From assembly GCF_005473905.2 (NCBI RefSeq), contig NZ_CP061336.1:1410501-1474500 (forward strand): a DNA stretch of 64,000 nucleotides, written 5' to 3'. The notes below the pieces were generated by a model, which worked only from the letters and a program-made list of their open reading frames with translations, did not search any database and had not been told where the DNA came from. Source of the DNA: Ruminiclostridium herbifermentans (GTDB taxonomy: Bacteria > Bacillota > Clostridia > Acetivibrionales > DSM-1351). Positions 9,307 through 19,092 of the stretch are shown here, one piece after another; the stretch's first letter is position 1, and each line of letters starts with the position of its first letter. Made by a program: the position numbers and the translations under genes.

Positions 9307-10440
9307 ATGTTTTATACTGTAATTTCGACTTTGATCATCATAGTCACCTCGCTAGTTGCTTTCTATTTGCTTTATAGGGCAAAAGAATTAAGTTTAGGAA
9401 TTTTAATTTCAATTTCACTTGGATCTATAACCTTAGGATTTACATTTTTGCCGATCTTTAAAACAGTAACAGTATTTTTGAAAGAAAGTATATTTATAAA
9501 TAAAAGCTTTGCTTTTGTAATATCTGTACTTACAGTTTTAATTATTTTTCTGATATTTATTTTAATAATTAGTTTTATCATTTCATTAGCAATGCCTAGT
9601 AAATTAGCTTCTATAGACTGTTGTGTCATAATAGACAATGTAATAGCTAAAATTAAAAATGCTTTTACTGAAAACATGTTAAAAAAACCAGTTGACACTG
9701 AACAAAAAATTGATACAATGGGTATAGAAAAAAAAGAAGTGGATAGTGACATTAATATAAGTGATGTAGCATATGGTGATGCGTGTGCATGTGAAGAAAC
9801 TGAAAAAGAAGTAGCATGTGTATTGCAATATGATTCTAATAATTCAGATGTTACTGAACAAGTAAATACTGACTATAGCGATGTTGTTCAATCAGAACAT
9901 GTGGAAACAATAACTTCTGATATATCTGAAGAAATAAATTCAGAAGAAATAGATTCTAAAGAAATAGAATCTGACGAAATAGATATTTATTATTCAGATA
10001 ATAATATGGGAGATCAAATTTCTGAGACCGAAGTACCAGAAGTTGAGGCAGCAGAGACTAATGCTGCGGAAACTGATGTGCAAATAAACGAAATTCCAGA
10101 AATCAGTATTTCAGAAAGCGAAACGCAAATCCCAGCACCAGAAGCAAAACTTGAAAAAATATCAACAGAGGATATAAGTGATGCAAAATCCTTAGTACTT
10201 ATAGCTCTTGAGAAGAAAGGCAATAATAAGAAAGAAGAAGCTATAGAGTACTATATGAAGGCGTTGCAGCGACAACCGGATGTTGAAATGATACTTTGGA
10301 TTGTACTAGATGTTTGTGCTCTGTATAAACAACTTGGCTTAAATGAATTGGCTATAAGCATTTTGGAAACTATGGCCAACCAATATGGAACTGTCATTAA
10401 GCCAGAAGTAAAAAAGGAAATTATGAATTGCTTAGTATAA
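9307..10440 (+). CDS. Membrane-anchored acidic protein with TPR-like C-terminus
   Basis: Not a family I can name. ATG 9307 has GTGGAG six bases upstream, so the earlier in-frame GTG at 9295 is rejected. Residues 1-95 form three hydrophobic helices. Residues of about 130-270 are a highly acidic, low-complexity linker rich in Glu, Asp, Ser and Ile, including repeats of the type SEEIDSKEIESDEID. The last 85 residues (KKEEAIEYYMKALQRQPD, then LAISILETMANQYG) look like a pair of tetratricopeptide helices. This layout suggests a membrane-tethered adaptor with a flexible cytoplasmic arm. It is 45 bases upstream of a PRC-barrel gene and probably cotranscribed with it. Confidence 0.75.
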   Translation: MFYTVISTLIIIVTSLVAFYLLYRAKELSLGILISISLGSITLGFTFLPIFKTVTVFLKESIFINKSFAFVISVLTVLIIFLIFILIISFIISLAMPSKLASIDCCVIIDNVIAKIKNAFTENMLKKPVDTEQKIDTMGIEKKEVDSDINISDVAYGDACACEETEKEVACVLQYDSNNSDVTEQVNTDYSDVVQSEHVETITSDISEEINSEEIDSKEIESDEIDIYYSDNNMGDQISETEVPEVEAAETNAAETDVQINEIPEISISESETQIPAPEAKLEKISTEDISDAKSLVLIALEKKGNNKKEEAIEYYMKALQRQPDVEMILWIVLDVCALYKQLGLNELAISILETMANQYGTVIKPEVKKEIMNCLV

Positions 10441-10485
10441 ATATGAATAAGATTTTCTTGGAATTTTGAGGGGGGTACTTTTTTT

Positions 10486-11295
10486 ATGAAAAAGTCAAAA
10501 GAAATAATTGGATTACCTATAATTAGCATATCTGATGGAACTGAAGTTGGTAAAGTCAAAACTGTAATAATTAATGCTGAAAAAGGAGCAATAGATTATG
10601 TAGTAGTGGATAGTGGCATTCAAATACTTAGTGCTAAAGTCATTCCTACAGAATATGTTCTCGGTATAGGTGAGTATGCATTAACAATTGAGAATGAAGA
10701 TGCTATAAACGATATTAGCAAAATACCTGCTGCTATTGATTTACTTCAAAAAAATATTCAAGTCAAGGGCACAAAGGTATTAACTAAAAAAGGTCGTCTA
10801 ATTGGTGAAATTGGAGATATATATGTAAATGAGGATGACCATTGTTCAATTATTGGACTTGAATTTATAGCTGATATAACACAGAAAAATGTGAGAATTA
10901 TTCCTCGTGATAGCATAATTACCTTTGGAAAAAATCTTGTGGTGGTTAAAGATGATGTTGAGACAACACTTTTGAATAGTGCAGCACAAATAAACAATTC
11001 AGCTGAGCAAGCGGATATCGAAAAAAAAAATTTAGAACCTAATTTGAATCAAGCAAATGACAGTATTAATAACACTGTTAATAGCACTGCTACAGAAGAA
11101 ATTGATTCTGGAGCTGTGTCTGATATGATGGAAATGAAACATAAAGAATACCTAAATGGAAAGATCGCTACTAAAACCATATATGATGATGATGGTAGTG
11201 TTTTAATAGAAGAAAATACAGTAATAGATGATGAGATTTTTGAAATTGCAAAAGCTTATGGCAAGGTAATCGAATTAGTTATGAATAATAGATAA
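10486..11295 (+). CDS. PRC-barrel domain protein, two domains
   Basis: The N-terminal half holds two PRC-barrel-like beta domains: residues 1-75 (KEIIGLPIISISDGTEVGKV) and 80-165 (GTKVLTKKGRLIGEIGDIYV). The domain was first defined in the photosynthetic reaction centre H subunit and is also found in RimM. The C-terminal third is low-complexity followed by MKHKEYLNGKIATKTIYDDD. In Firmicutes such proteins (YlmC/YlxS-like and PRC-barrel sporulation proteins) are poorly characterised. The binding site GAGGGGGG ends 12 bases before ATG 10486, a slightly long spacing. It shares a transcription unit with the preceding membrane protein and is closed by the 11298 terminator. Confidence 0.85.
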   Translation: MKKSKEIIGLPIISISDGTEVGKVKTVIINAEKGAIDYVVVDSGIQILSAKVIPTEYVLGIGEYALTIENEDAINDISKIPAAIDLLQKNIQVKGTKVLTKKGRLIGEIGDIYVNEDDHCSIIGLEFIADITQKNVRIIPRDSIITFGKNLVVVKDDVETTLLNSAAQINNSAEQADIEKKNLEPNLNQANDSINNTVNSTATEEIDSGAVSDMMEMKHKEYLNGKIATKTIYDDDGSVLIEENTVIDDEIFEIAKAYGKVIELVMNNR

Positions 11296-11297
11296 TA

Positions 11298-11330
11298 ATA
11301 AAGGTTACAGCTAGCACTGTAACCTTTATT
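11298..11330 (+). terminator. Intrinsic terminator after PRC-barrel gene
   Basis: AAAGGTTACAG 11300-11310 pairs perfectly with CTGTAACCTTT 11316-11326; followed by ATT. Confidence 0.85.
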
Positions 11331-11394
11331 TGAATATATTAATGTTTATCTCTAAAATTTAAATAATTACATATTACTACATTCTTATAAATTA

Positions 11395-11433
11395 TAAAAT
11401 AAACGCACTCAACTGGTCGTTTGGCCAGTTGAG
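11395..11433 (-). terminator. Intrinsic terminator of mecA
   Basis: CTCAACTGG 11408-11416 pairs with CCAGTTGAG 11425-11433. On the minus strand it is followed by GTGCGTTTATTTTAT. Confidence 0.75.
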
Positions 11434-11480
11434 TTAAAATTAAGCAAAACAGCATTTTATACTTTCATAAAAGTATCTGA

Positions 11481-12101
11481 TTAAAAGTATTTGCTCAACG
11501 TCTGTATAGCGTTATCAGAAATTATTTTCTGTCCATATTCATTTAGATAGCCTTCAAAGAAACTAACATTTGTAATCTGAGTAGAATATTCACACATAAA
11601 AATATCTAAAGATTTCGAAGAAGATGCAGAACTTCCAGTCAACAAGAGGTAATAGCAGTTTTTATGCTTAATTAGTGAACTTTCTCCTTTATAATATGTG
11701 CAAATACGCTTACATAATGAACATAAATCTTCAATTGATTCGAAGCAATAAATTTTTAGAGCAGAACAAACCTTACTTTTCTTTTTCTTTTGTCTCAAGT
11801 CAGAATTCTTGTATTTGCTTTTTATATATTTCTGAATTGATTCAAATTCACCTTCAGAATCTATTTTGGTTATTGTAACTACAAATCCTTCTTCATTCTC
11901 AGGAGAAGCCTCAAAAATGAGTTGAGAATCATGTGATGCAAAACCATACTCTTCTTCAGCTCTCTCCATCATATCCCAAAATAATTCTTGAGCTGCTGGT
12001 GAATTATAATTCAAAGAGCCTAAATCAATATTTCTTTCCTCAAGATCACTAAGAGTTATAGTTACCCTCAATACGTTGTCATTAACTTTTTCAATTCTCA
12101 T
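11481..12101 (-). CDS. mecA: MecA-family ClpC adaptor
   Basis: MecA proteins bring substrates such as ComK to the ClpCP protease and promote ClpC assembly. The N-terminus MRIEKVNDNVLRVTITLSDL, with FWDMMERAEEEYGF, is the diagnostic N-terminal MecA domain. A basic KKKKSK linker near residue 105 separates it from the C-terminal ClpC-binding domain (ALKIYCFESIEDLCSLCKRI, FEGYLNEYGQKIISDNAIQTL). Length 206 aa, within the family range. It is the only minus-strand gene in the first 21 kb and faces the PRC-barrel gene across two terminators. The binding site GGTGAT upstream of ATG 12101 is modest. Confidence 0.9.
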   Translation of the reverse strand: MRIEKVNDNVLRVTITLSDLEERNIDLGSLNYNSPAAQELFWDMMERAEEEYGFASHDSQLIFEASPENEEGFVVTITKIDSEGEFESIQKYIKSKYKNSDLRQKKKKSKVCSALKIYCFESIEDLCSLCKRICTYYKGESSLIKHKNCYYLLLTGSSASSSKSLDIFMCEYSTQITNVSFFEGYLNEYGQKIISDNAIQTLSKYF

Positions 12102-12336
12102 ATAATCACCAACTCACTTAAATTATTTTCACTACCAAATTTACTAGTTATTATTATATTATACTTCCAAAATTACAAAATGAGAAGCAATTTTTCCGAT
12201 AATTATTCATTTTAAAATATGTAATTTATATTACATTAACCAAATTTTTCTTAACTAATATTTTACTATTTTACAAATAATATATGAGGAAAGAAAATAT
12301 GCCCAAACTTAGATAAGTAAAGAGCATTGTTTTAGC

Positions 12337-12432
12337 TTAAGGAAGTAAAAACATCTCCTGCCTCGATGAAACGCCACATGATGCAATGAAATTTATCTGC
12401 AATGGGAAAATTTTGTCTTGAAAGTAGGCATT
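12337..12432 (+). ncRNA. Structured dispersed motif, copy 1
   Basis: About 96 bases colinear with 46167-46260. The core TGCCT...GATGAAACGCC...TGATGC...ATGAAATTT...CAATGG shares roughly 80 percent of positions with copy 2. Outer stem TGCCT 12359-12363 with AGGCA 12426-12430. Inner stem ATGAAATTT with AAATTTTGT uses two G-U pairs where copy 2 has Watson-Crick pairs, which is structure-preserving variation. A good promoter lies between it and maf, so it may be an independent RNA rather than a maf leader. It matches no family I know. Confidence 0.55.
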
Positions 12433-12464
12433 TTAATAAAAATTTTAAAGAATCTACATTATGT

Positions 12465-12493
12465 TTGAAATATAAGCTATAAAAATATATAAT
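12465..12493 (+). promoter_or_regulatory. Promoter candidate for maf
   Basis: TTGAAA, a 17-base spacer, then TATAAT at 12488-12493, about 90 bases before the maf start. The region is A/T-rich, so a chance match is possible. Confidence 0.5.
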
Positions 12494-12583
12494 TATATAG
12501 GTTATATTTGGTTATTGAAATGGTTATTAAAATGGTTATTGAAAATTGAAAATATTAAAATTTATAAATGGTATGGTGAAATT

Positions 12584-13180
12584 GTGAGAGATATTATTTT
12601 AGCGTCAGCGTCTCCTAGAAGACAACAATTGTTAACACAAATGGGTCTGCATTTTAATTTAAAACCCTCTGATATTGAGGAAGTTATAGATAATACATTG
12701 GAGCCTTGTCAGGTTGCTATGTCCTTAGCAAGTCAAAAATGTAATGATGTTGTGTCTCAAATTGAGGAGGATTGCATTGTTATCGGTGCAGATACAATAG
12801 TAGTCAAAGATAACAAAATGCTTGGAAAGCCTAGAGATGAAAGAGAAGCTTTTAACATGCTTACTAGCCTTAGGGGTGAATGGCATCAGGTTGTAACAGG
12901 GCTTTGCTTATATAGAACCAGCGATAAAAAAAGCATATGTGATTATGAAATAACTAAAGTAAAAATATCTGATAAGTCAGATGAATTTATAAATGAATAC
13001 ATTTCAACAAAAGAGCCTTTTGACAAAGCCGGTGCATATGGGATTCAAGGATATGGCTCATTACTTGTTGAAAGAATTGATGGGTGTTATTTTAATGTAA
13101 TGGGATTACCAATATATAAACTATCATGTATGTTAGAGGAATTGGGATATAAGATTAGCCTTGAAAAAGCAGAAGCTTAG
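12584..13180 (+). CDS. maf: Maf-family nucleotide pyrophosphatase
   Basis: Maf proteins hydrolyse non-canonical nucleoside triphosphates (dTTP/UTP and modified nucleotides) and are linked to septum control. Seen: LASASPRRQQLL near the N-terminus, SLASQKCNDV, IGADTIVV, LGKPRDEREAFNML and FDKAGAYGIQGYGSLLVERI, all family signatures. I choose GTG 12584 (MRDIILASASPRR) because Maf proteins begin at this motif. The frame is open upstream to an ATG at 12515, but that extension (repeated WLLKWLLK, from an ATGGTTATT direct repeat) is unlike the family. Start of the maf-radC-mre-min cluster typical of Firmicutes. Confidence 0.93.
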   Translation: MRDIILASASPRRQQLLTQMGLHFNLKPSDIEEVIDNTLEPCQVAMSLASQKCNDVVSQIEEDCIVIGADTIVVKDNKMLGKPRDEREAFNMLTSLRGEWHQVVTGLCLYRTSDKKSICDYEITKVKISDKSDEFINEYISTKEPFDKAGAYGIQGYGSLLVERIDGCYFNVMGLPIYKLSCMLEELGYKISLEKAEA

Positions 13181-13560
13181 AATAATAGGTTATTAATTTA
13201 TAGTTAGTGCTGAATTAATAAGGCAATAATTTTTCTATTCAACTCTTTGTAAAATAATAATATATTGTAAAATAACATATTGTAAAGAGCATGCTTTCTT
13301 AAATTATATGTTGAATTACGTATTAGGACTTATTAAATTATATTTTAGCTTATAAATGTTTGTACAAGTTAATGTAATAATCAATTCTAACAGAAATAAT
13401 TGTAGGTATTCATACTTATCAATGAAAATTCGATGAAAATTCGATGGAATTTTGGTTGAGAACTAAGTAGAGTGTTTATATCAACTAAAATGTACACATT
13501 AAAAAGAAAAACTTTCTTTGCAACTAGTAATATTTAGTATAACTGAATTAGGGGAAAAAG
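13181..13560. other. A/T-rich gap between maf and radC
   Basis: No gene. TTATTAATT near 13189 can pair with AATTAATAA near 13213, a weak A/T-only hairpin followed by GGCAATAATTTTT. A short direct repeat, GAAAATTCGATG, lies at 13425-13446. Nothing else is supportable. Confidence 0.4.
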
Positions 13561-14250
13561 ATGGACAGATTGAAAATTAAAGAACTTCCTTTATGTGAAA
13601 GACCATATGACAAGCTTGAAGCAGTTGGTTCAGAGCATCTGTCAAATGCAGAACTTCTAGCTGTTATTATAAAGACTGGTACAAAGTCATTTACTGCAGT
13701 TGAATTAGCTCAGCTAGTGCTAAAGATGTCTCACGATGGCAGGCTTTCATCCTTGAACAATTTATCTATTGAGCAGCTAATGCAAATAAAAGGAATAGGA
13801 AAGGTTAAAGCTTTTCAGATAAAATCTGTGTTAGAATTATCAAAAAGGATTGCATCTAGTGACGGGATAGTGCATCATGTAATAAAGAGTTCAAAAGATA
13901 TTAGCACACTTTTGATGGAAGAAATGCGTTATTTAAAAAAAGAGGTTTTCAAAGCAGTTTTACTTGATACAAAAAATCAAGTGATTAAAATTATAGATGT
14001 TTCAATTGGAAGTTTAAATTCTTCAATTGTTCATCCACGAGAGGTGTTTTGTGAGGCTGTAAAAATCGGCTGCAATAGTATTATTTTTGTGCATAATCAT
14101 CCAAGCGGCGATCCCACTCCCAGTTCGGAAGATATTAAAACTACGCAGAGACTTTTGGAGTGTGGGGATATTTTAGGAATTAGAGTTTTGGATCATATCA
14201 TAATAGGGGATGGAAAGTTTATTAGCTTTAAAGAAAAGTGTATTATTTAA
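13561..14250 (+). CDS. radC: RadC-family JAB/MPN protein
   Basis: RadC proteins carry an N-terminal helix-hairpin-helix region (IKGIGKVKAFQIKSVLELSKR, residues about 77-100) and a C-terminal JAB/MPN metalloprotease-like domain. The zinc motif is HNHPSGDPTPSSED, with His-x-His and Asp present. The biological role is unsettled; an original DNA repair claim was withdrawn for E. coli. Length 229 aa is standard. GGGG lies six bases upstream of ATG 13561. It sits between maf and mreB, the conserved Firmicute arrangement. Confidence 0.95.
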   Translation: MDRLKIKELPLCERPYDKLEAVGSEHLSNAELLAVIIKTGTKSFTAVELAQLVLKMSHDGRLSSLNNLSIEQLMQIKGIGKVKAFQIKSVLELSKRIASSDGIVHHVIKSSKDISTLLMEEMRYLKKEVFKAVLLDTKNQVIKIIDVSIGSLNSSIVHPREVFCEAVKIGCNSIIFVHNHPSGDPTPSSEDIKTTQRLLECGDILGIRVLDHIIIGDGKFISFKEKCII

Positions 14251-14279
14251 TAATTTAGAAATTACAGGAGGATATATAA

Positions 14280-15302
14280 ATGGGTTTTTTTGCAAGAGAT
14301 ATAGGAATAGATTTGGGAACAGCAAATACTTTAGTTCATGTTAAGGGTAAAGGAATAGTAGTACGAGAGCCATCGGTTGTTGCTGTTAATGCAAAAACTA
14401 ATGAGGTTTTAGCTGTAGGAGAGGCTGCAAAAGAGATGATTGGGCGTACACCAGGAAGTATTGTGGCTATTAGACCAATGAAGGATGGTGTTATAGCTGA
14501 TTTTGATATTACTCAGAGTATGATTAAGCATTTTATAAAAAAGGCAATATCAAATGGTGTTTTAAGTAAACCAAGAGTTGTAATATGCGTACCATCAGGA
14601 GTTACAGAAGTTGAAAAGAGAGCTGTTGAAGATGCTACGCTTCAGGCTGGTGCAAAAGAAGCATATTTGATTGAAGAGCCAATGGCAGCTGCTATAGGTG
14701 CTAATTTGCCTGTTGATGAGCCCTCAGGAAGTATGGTGGTAGATATAGGTGGAGGAACAAGTGAAGTTGCAGTTATTTCGTTGGGAGGGATAGTAACAAG
14801 TAAATCTCTGAGAGTAGCTGGTGATGAATTGGATGACGCCATTGCACACTATATCAAAAAAGAGTATAGCTTGATGATTGGAGAGCGTTCTGCTGAACAA
14901 ATAAAGGTTACAATTGGCGGAGCATTTCCTAAGACAAAAGAAGAGAAAATGGAAATAAGAGGAAGGGACTTAATAACAGGTTTGCCAAAGAATATTGAGA
15001 TAACATCCTCTGAGATAAATGAAGCATTAAAGGAGCCTGTTAATGCAATAATTGATTCAATTAAGTTTACTTTGGAAAAAACTCCTCCTGAGCTTGCATC
15101 TGACATTATGGATAAAGGAATTATGCTCACTGGTGGAGGTGCACTGCTTGATGGTCTTGATAAATTGATTATGCAGGAGACTGGAATGCCTGTTTCAGTT
15201 GCAGAAAATCCATTAGATTGTGTAGCACTTGGCACAGCTAAAGTGCTTGAAGAAATTGAAACTCTTAAAAAGGTTCTAATTTCCCCAAAGAGACTCAAAT
15301 AG
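14280..15302 (+). CDS. mreB: Rod-shape actin homologue MreB
   Basis: Forms membrane-associated actin-like filaments that direct lateral wall synthesis with MreC, MreD and PBP2. Actin-fold ATP motifs: [12 protein letters not shown] at the N-terminus, phosphate 2 [16 protein letters not shown], and adenosine [11 protein letters not shown]. The short N-terminus MGFFARD may act as an amphipathic membrane anchor. 340 aa. Strong AGGAGG upstream of ATG 14280; 29 bases after radC and likely cotranscribed with mreCD. Confidence 0.97.
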   Translation: MGFFARDIGIDLGTANTLVHVKGKGIVVREPSVVAVNAKTNEVLAVGEAAKEMIGRTPGSIVAIRPMKDGVIADFDITQSMIKHFIKKAISNGVLSKPRVVICVPSGVTEVEKRAVEDATLQAGAKEAYLIEEPMAAAIGANLPVDEPSGSMVVDIGGGTSEVAVISLGGIVTSKSLRVAGDELDDAIAHYIKKEYSLMIGERSAEQIKVTIGGAFPKTKEEKMEIRGRDLITGLPKNIEITSSEINEALKEPVNAIIDSIKFTLEKTPPELASDIMDKGIMLTGGGALLDGLDKLIMQETGMPVSVAENPLDCVALGTAKVLEEIETLKKVLISPKRLK

Positions 15303-15337
15303 CTGCAATGAATGATTTAAGATAACAAGTTAGTGGG

Positions 15338-16225
15338 GTGAAGTTGTCTTTGAGGTTATTTACAGGTAAATCATTAATACTAATAGTAATTACACTTGTT
15401 TTAATTGTGTGTATTGGACTGTCTGTAAATCCCAACAGCAGTGTGAATTGGTTTGGAGATTTGATTTCCGTACCATTTACTTCAGTTGGTAAAGTCCTTT
15501 CATATGCAGGTCAGCAGATAGAGGAAGGTGTTGGCCTATTTAATGATGTTGAAAAGCTGAGAGCTGAAAATAAGAGATTAAATGAAGCTATAGATAAATT
15601 CAATAATGAGAGGACAGAGTATTTAAGACTTAAAAGTGAGAATGAAGATTTAAAGAGTGTCCTTAAAATGAGAAAAGAGTTAGAGGACTTTGAGTTTTTA
15701 GGAGCTAACATTATAGCTAAGGACTCTGGTAAATTTTTTAATGTGTTTTTGATAGATAAGGGATATACAAGTGGAATTAAGTATAATATGCCAGTGATTA
15801 CTAGTAAGGGGCTAGTTGGTAAGGTTTCAGCAGCTCAGCCATTCTCTTCGAAAATAATTAGTATAATAGAGGAAGGAAGTGCAGCTAGTGCAATAGTATC
15901 TAAAACTGGTGATTTAGTTGTAGTTAAAGGGGATTTAAAACTTTCTAAGGAAGGACTTTGCAAAATAGAGTATATTCCTGCAGATTTAGATTTATCCCAA
16001 GGAGATGTAATTGAAACTTCAGGCATGGGCGGTATTTATCCTAAGGGAATAATTATAGGAACTATTAAAGAAGTTCGGCAAGGAGAAAGTGATCTTGACA
16101 AATATGCTATTGTAGAGCCTGCTGTTGATTTAAAAAGGTTGAGCCAAGTGGTAATACTAAAAAATACATCAACAGAGATGAGTTCAGAAGAGATATCTTC
16201 AGAAATGGAGATTACTGATAAATGA
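15338..16225 (+). CDS. mreC: Rod-shape protein MreC
   Basis: Bitopic membrane protein linking MreB to PBP2 outside the membrane. One TM helix at residues of about 12-30, then a coiled coil (residues 65-110, EKLRAENKRLNEAIDKFN), then the double beta-barrel extracellular domain (AKDSGKFFNVFLIDKGY, GLVGKVSA). 295 aa. GTG 15338 is taken as the start; TTG 15344 is better spaced from the preceding GGGG and remains possible. The end overlaps mreD by four bases (ATGA), so the two are translationally coupled. Confidence 0.93.
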   Translation: MKLSLRLFTGKSLILIVITLVLIVCIGLSVNPNSSVNWFGDLISVPFTSVGKVLSYAGQQIEEGVGLFNDVEKLRAENKRLNEAIDKFNNERTEYLRLKSENEDLKSVLKMRKELEDFEFLGANIIAKDSGKFFNVFLIDKGYTSGIKYNMPVITSKGLVGKVSAAQPFSSKIISIIEEGSAASAIVSKTGDLVVVKGDLKLSKEGLCKIEYIPADLDLSQGDVIETSGMGGIYPKGIIIGTIKEVRQGESDLDKYAIVEPAVDLKRLSQVVILKNTSTEMSSEEISSEMEITDK

Positions 16226-16734
16226 GGAATAAAGTTATATTTTACATTATACTCATATTCACCTTCGTAATTATACAGGTAAATTTCTTAAACTTTATAA
16301 GTATATTTGGAGTAATACCCAATATAGTGATAGTATTAATTGTAAGTATTGCACTATTAGAAGGCAAAATTCACGGTGCAGCAGTAGGTTTTTCAGTTGG
16401 ATTATGCATGGATGCAGTAGTAGGTGTTGCTCTGGGATTTCAAGCATTGCTTGGTATGCTGTTAGGCTTTGCGTTGGGGAATACTAATAAAAGGTTTTTT
16501 AAAGAAAATCTTTTAGTTATGTTTATATGTACTTTTATTTCAACCATATTATTCGAATGTGCTATGTTTTTAGGCTCTTATATATATGGTATACCTTTAG
16601 ACTTTATTTTAACTCTTAAAAATATTATATTTCCAGAAGCAATACTTAACAGTGTTTTAGGATTGATTTTATTTTTTATAATTGTTCAAATTAATAAAAG
16701 ATGGTTCTATAATCAAGGAAAAAACAGATATTAA
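16222..16734 (+). CDS. mreD: Rod-shape protein MreD
   Basis: Small integral membrane protein of the elongation machinery. 170 aa with about five hydrophobic helices and a final basic tail (NKRWFYNQGKNRY). Weak primary conservation is normal for MreD; the identification rests on size, topology and position, with a four-base overlap with mreC and the class B PBP gene downstream. Confidence 0.9.
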   Translation: MRNKVIFYIILIFTFVIIQVNFLNFISIFGVIPNIVIVLIVSIALLEGKIHGAAVGFSVGLCMDAVVGVALGFQALLGMLLGFALGNTNKRFFKENLLVMFICTFISTILFECAMFLGSYIYGIPLDFILTLKNIIFPEAILNSVLGLILFFIIVQINKRWFYNQGKNRY

Positions 16735-16887
16735 TATTTTGTAAAGATGTTTTAATGAACTAATAGAAAATGTTAAGGCCTTTTGCTTGATTTAAGTTAT
16801 CAATAAATAGCATAATATTTATATCTGATAGTGATAGGGGGATTCTGTGTCCATTATTTTAAAAATAATAATAGGCATGGTCATAAA

Positions 16888-19002
16888 ATGAAACAGTTTT
16901 TTAAGGATAGATATAATATTTTAGGTATAAGTATAGTGATGGTATTTGCATTAATTGTATATCAATTGGTAAATATTCAGCTAATTCAGGGTGAGAATTA
17001 TTTCAATCAATCTCAATCCATAAACTTAAAATCAAGGACAATTTTAGCTGAAAGAGGCAATATTCTTGATAGATATGGAGTTCCTATAGCTACTAATTCA
17101 AGTAGTTATTCTCTGATGCTAATGACAACAGGAACTTCTTCAGACCAATTAAATGAGATTCTATTAAAATTATCTAAAATATTAGAGAAAAATGGTGACA
17201 CTTATAAAAATTCATTCTCTAAGTACTTGACTTATAATCCAATTGAATTTGGGTCAGCGATAGCTAAAAGTCAAGATAGAATCAAAGCTTTAAGAAATGT
17301 AACAGGGTATCCGTTTCAAGGATATAATCAAGCTTCCACCGCAAAAGATGTATTCAATTATTTAAAGGATACTGCTTTTAAAATTGACAAGAAGTATTCC
17401 GATGAGGAAGCTTATAAGATTATGACATTAAGATTTGAGATAATGGGATATAATTCTTTAAATCCTGTAATTGCAGAAAACATTAGTAATGCAACTGTCG
17501 CTGAAGTTGAGGAGAGAATAGATGAGTTTCCGGGTGCTATAATTGATACTGTACCCAGCAGAAAATATGTTGATGCTGAATATGCGGCTCATTTAATTGG
17601 ATATGTGAGGACAGTCAGTGAAAATGATTTGATTAAGCATGCTGATGAAGGCTATAATATGAATGATATTATAGGCAAGTCCGGAATAGAACTCACGGCT
17701 GAAGGATATTTGAGAGGAACCAATGGATACCGAAGAATTGAGATTGATGACAATGGTAAAACAAAAATCATTAGTGAAGAGGCCGTGAAGCCCGGAAGTG
17801 ATGTGGTGCTTACAATAGATATGCGACTTCAAAAGGCTGCCATGGATTCTCTGGAAAAGAATATTCCAATTATAAGAGAAAGGAAAAATTCTCAGAACCA
17901 CAAGGATGCATATGCTGGTGCAGTTGTAGCACTAGATGTAAAGACAGGTGACGTATTGGCTTTAGCTAGTTATCCTAGCTATGATCCGTCAATATTTTTA
18001 GCAGATGCTAGTGATAAAGAAGCACAAAAGGCTATAAGTGCCCTTTATGATGCTTCTAATACCACAACCTCTGAATATAATAGGGCAACAAAAGGAATTT
18101 ATGCACCAGGGTCAACATTTAAGCCTCTTGTTGGTATTGCAGGCTTAGAGGAAGGTGTTATAAACCCATATGAGAAGTACTTTGACAAAGGATATGTTCA
18201 ATATGGAGATATAATGCTTAAGTCAATAGAATACAGGACATATAAGGGAGGACTTGGATGGGTTAATATGATTCAGGCAATCCAGAAATCCAGTAACCCC
18301 TATTTCTACGTGCTAGGCAATAAAGTAGGCATTAATAATATTGTTAAGTGGGCAACAAGGTTTGGACTAGGACAAAAAACAGGAATTGAACTAGATGAAA
18401 GCACAGGAAACATATCCTCTAGAGAATTTAAAGCAAAGATTGACCCGGATCCATGGACAGAAACAAATACGGCTCAGTCTGCTATAGGCCAGCTTTATAA
18501 CAGCTTCACACCTATACAGTTGGCAAATTATACGGCAACAATAGCTAATGGTGGTAAGAGATTTAAGCCGCATGTTATTAAGAGAGTAATAAAATATGAT
18601 GGTTCAATTGTTACAGAGACTAAACCAGAATATGAAATATTGCCTGTTAAAAAAGAAAATATGGCTATTATTCAAGAAGGAATGAAAGCTGTTGCAAATA
18701 GTGAAGATCCTGGAGGAACTGCTTCATCAGCGTTTGTAGAGTTACTTCCTATTAAAGTTGCTGGTAAAACTGGAACGGCTGAAACTGGAAACGAAGCAAA
18801 TCACTCTTCAAATGCATTGTTTATATGCTATGCTCCTGCAGACAATCCTGAAATAGCTGTTGCAGTTGTTGTTGAGAGAGGAGTATTGGGCGCATATACT
18901 GCACCTATTGCTTGTGATGTGTTAAAAGAGTATTTTGATATAAAAGGTGTTCAGAACGAGGATTACGCTGTGAAAAGAGACATAGTTGAATTGACTAGAT
19001 GA
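16888..19002 (+). CDS. mrdA: Penicillin-binding protein 2 (class B transpeptidase)
   Basis: Cross-links peptidoglycan during elongation. TM anchor at residues of about 12-32; dimerisation domain starting SRTILAERGNILDRYG; transpeptidase domain with STFKP (catalytic Ser), SSNPYF (SxN) and KTGTAE (KTG box). Start uncertain: ATG 16888 (MKQFFKDRYN) gives a normal short cytoplasmic tail and is used here. The frame is open to GTG 16831, and a GGGGG at 16837 is not positioned for either. In the mre-min cluster this is the expected PBP2 partner of MreBCD. Confidence 0.93.
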   Translation: MKQFFKDRYNILGISIVMVFALIVYQLVNIQLIQGENYFNQSQSINLKSRTILAERGNILDRYGVPIATNSSSYSLMLMTTGTSSDQLNEILLKLSKILEKNGDTYKNSFSKYLTYNPIEFGSAIAKSQDRIKALRNVTGYPFQGYNQASTAKDVFNYLKDTAFKIDKKYSDEEAYKIMTLRFEIMGYNSLNPVIAENISNATVAEVEERIDEFPGAIIDTVPSRKYVDAEYAAHLIGYVRTVSENDLIKHADEGYNMNDIIGKSGIELTAEGYLRGTNGYRRIEIDDNGKTKIISEEAVKPGSDVVLTIDMRLQKAAMDSLEKNIPIIRERKNSQNHKDAYAGAVVALDVKTGDVLALASYPSYDPSIFLADASDKEAQKAISALYDASNTTTSEYNRATKGIYAPGSTFKPLVGIAGLEEGVINPYEKYFDKGYVQYGDIMLKSIEYRTYKGGLGWVNMIQAIQKSSNPYFYVLGNKVGINNIVKWATRFGLGQKTGIELDESTGNISSREFKAKIDPDPWTETNTAQSAIGQLYNSFTPIQLANYTATIANGGKRFKPHVIKRVIKYDGSIVTETKPEYEILPVKKENMAIIQEGMKAVANSEDPGGTASSAFVELLPIKVAGKTGTAETGNEANHSSNALFICYAPADNPEIAVAVVVERGVLGAYTAPIACDVLKEYFDIKGVQNEDYAVKRDIVELTR

Positions 19003-19092
19003 TTTTTTACTTGGTTTGGATGAAAAAGGAGGGAGCAATTCCATACCGTGTATTTATCTGGAATATGATATTTGTGAGGTATGGTGATAATT

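Noticed and set aside
11675-11878. Plus-strand frame inside mecA
   Set aside because: Antisense shadow of a well-supported gene.
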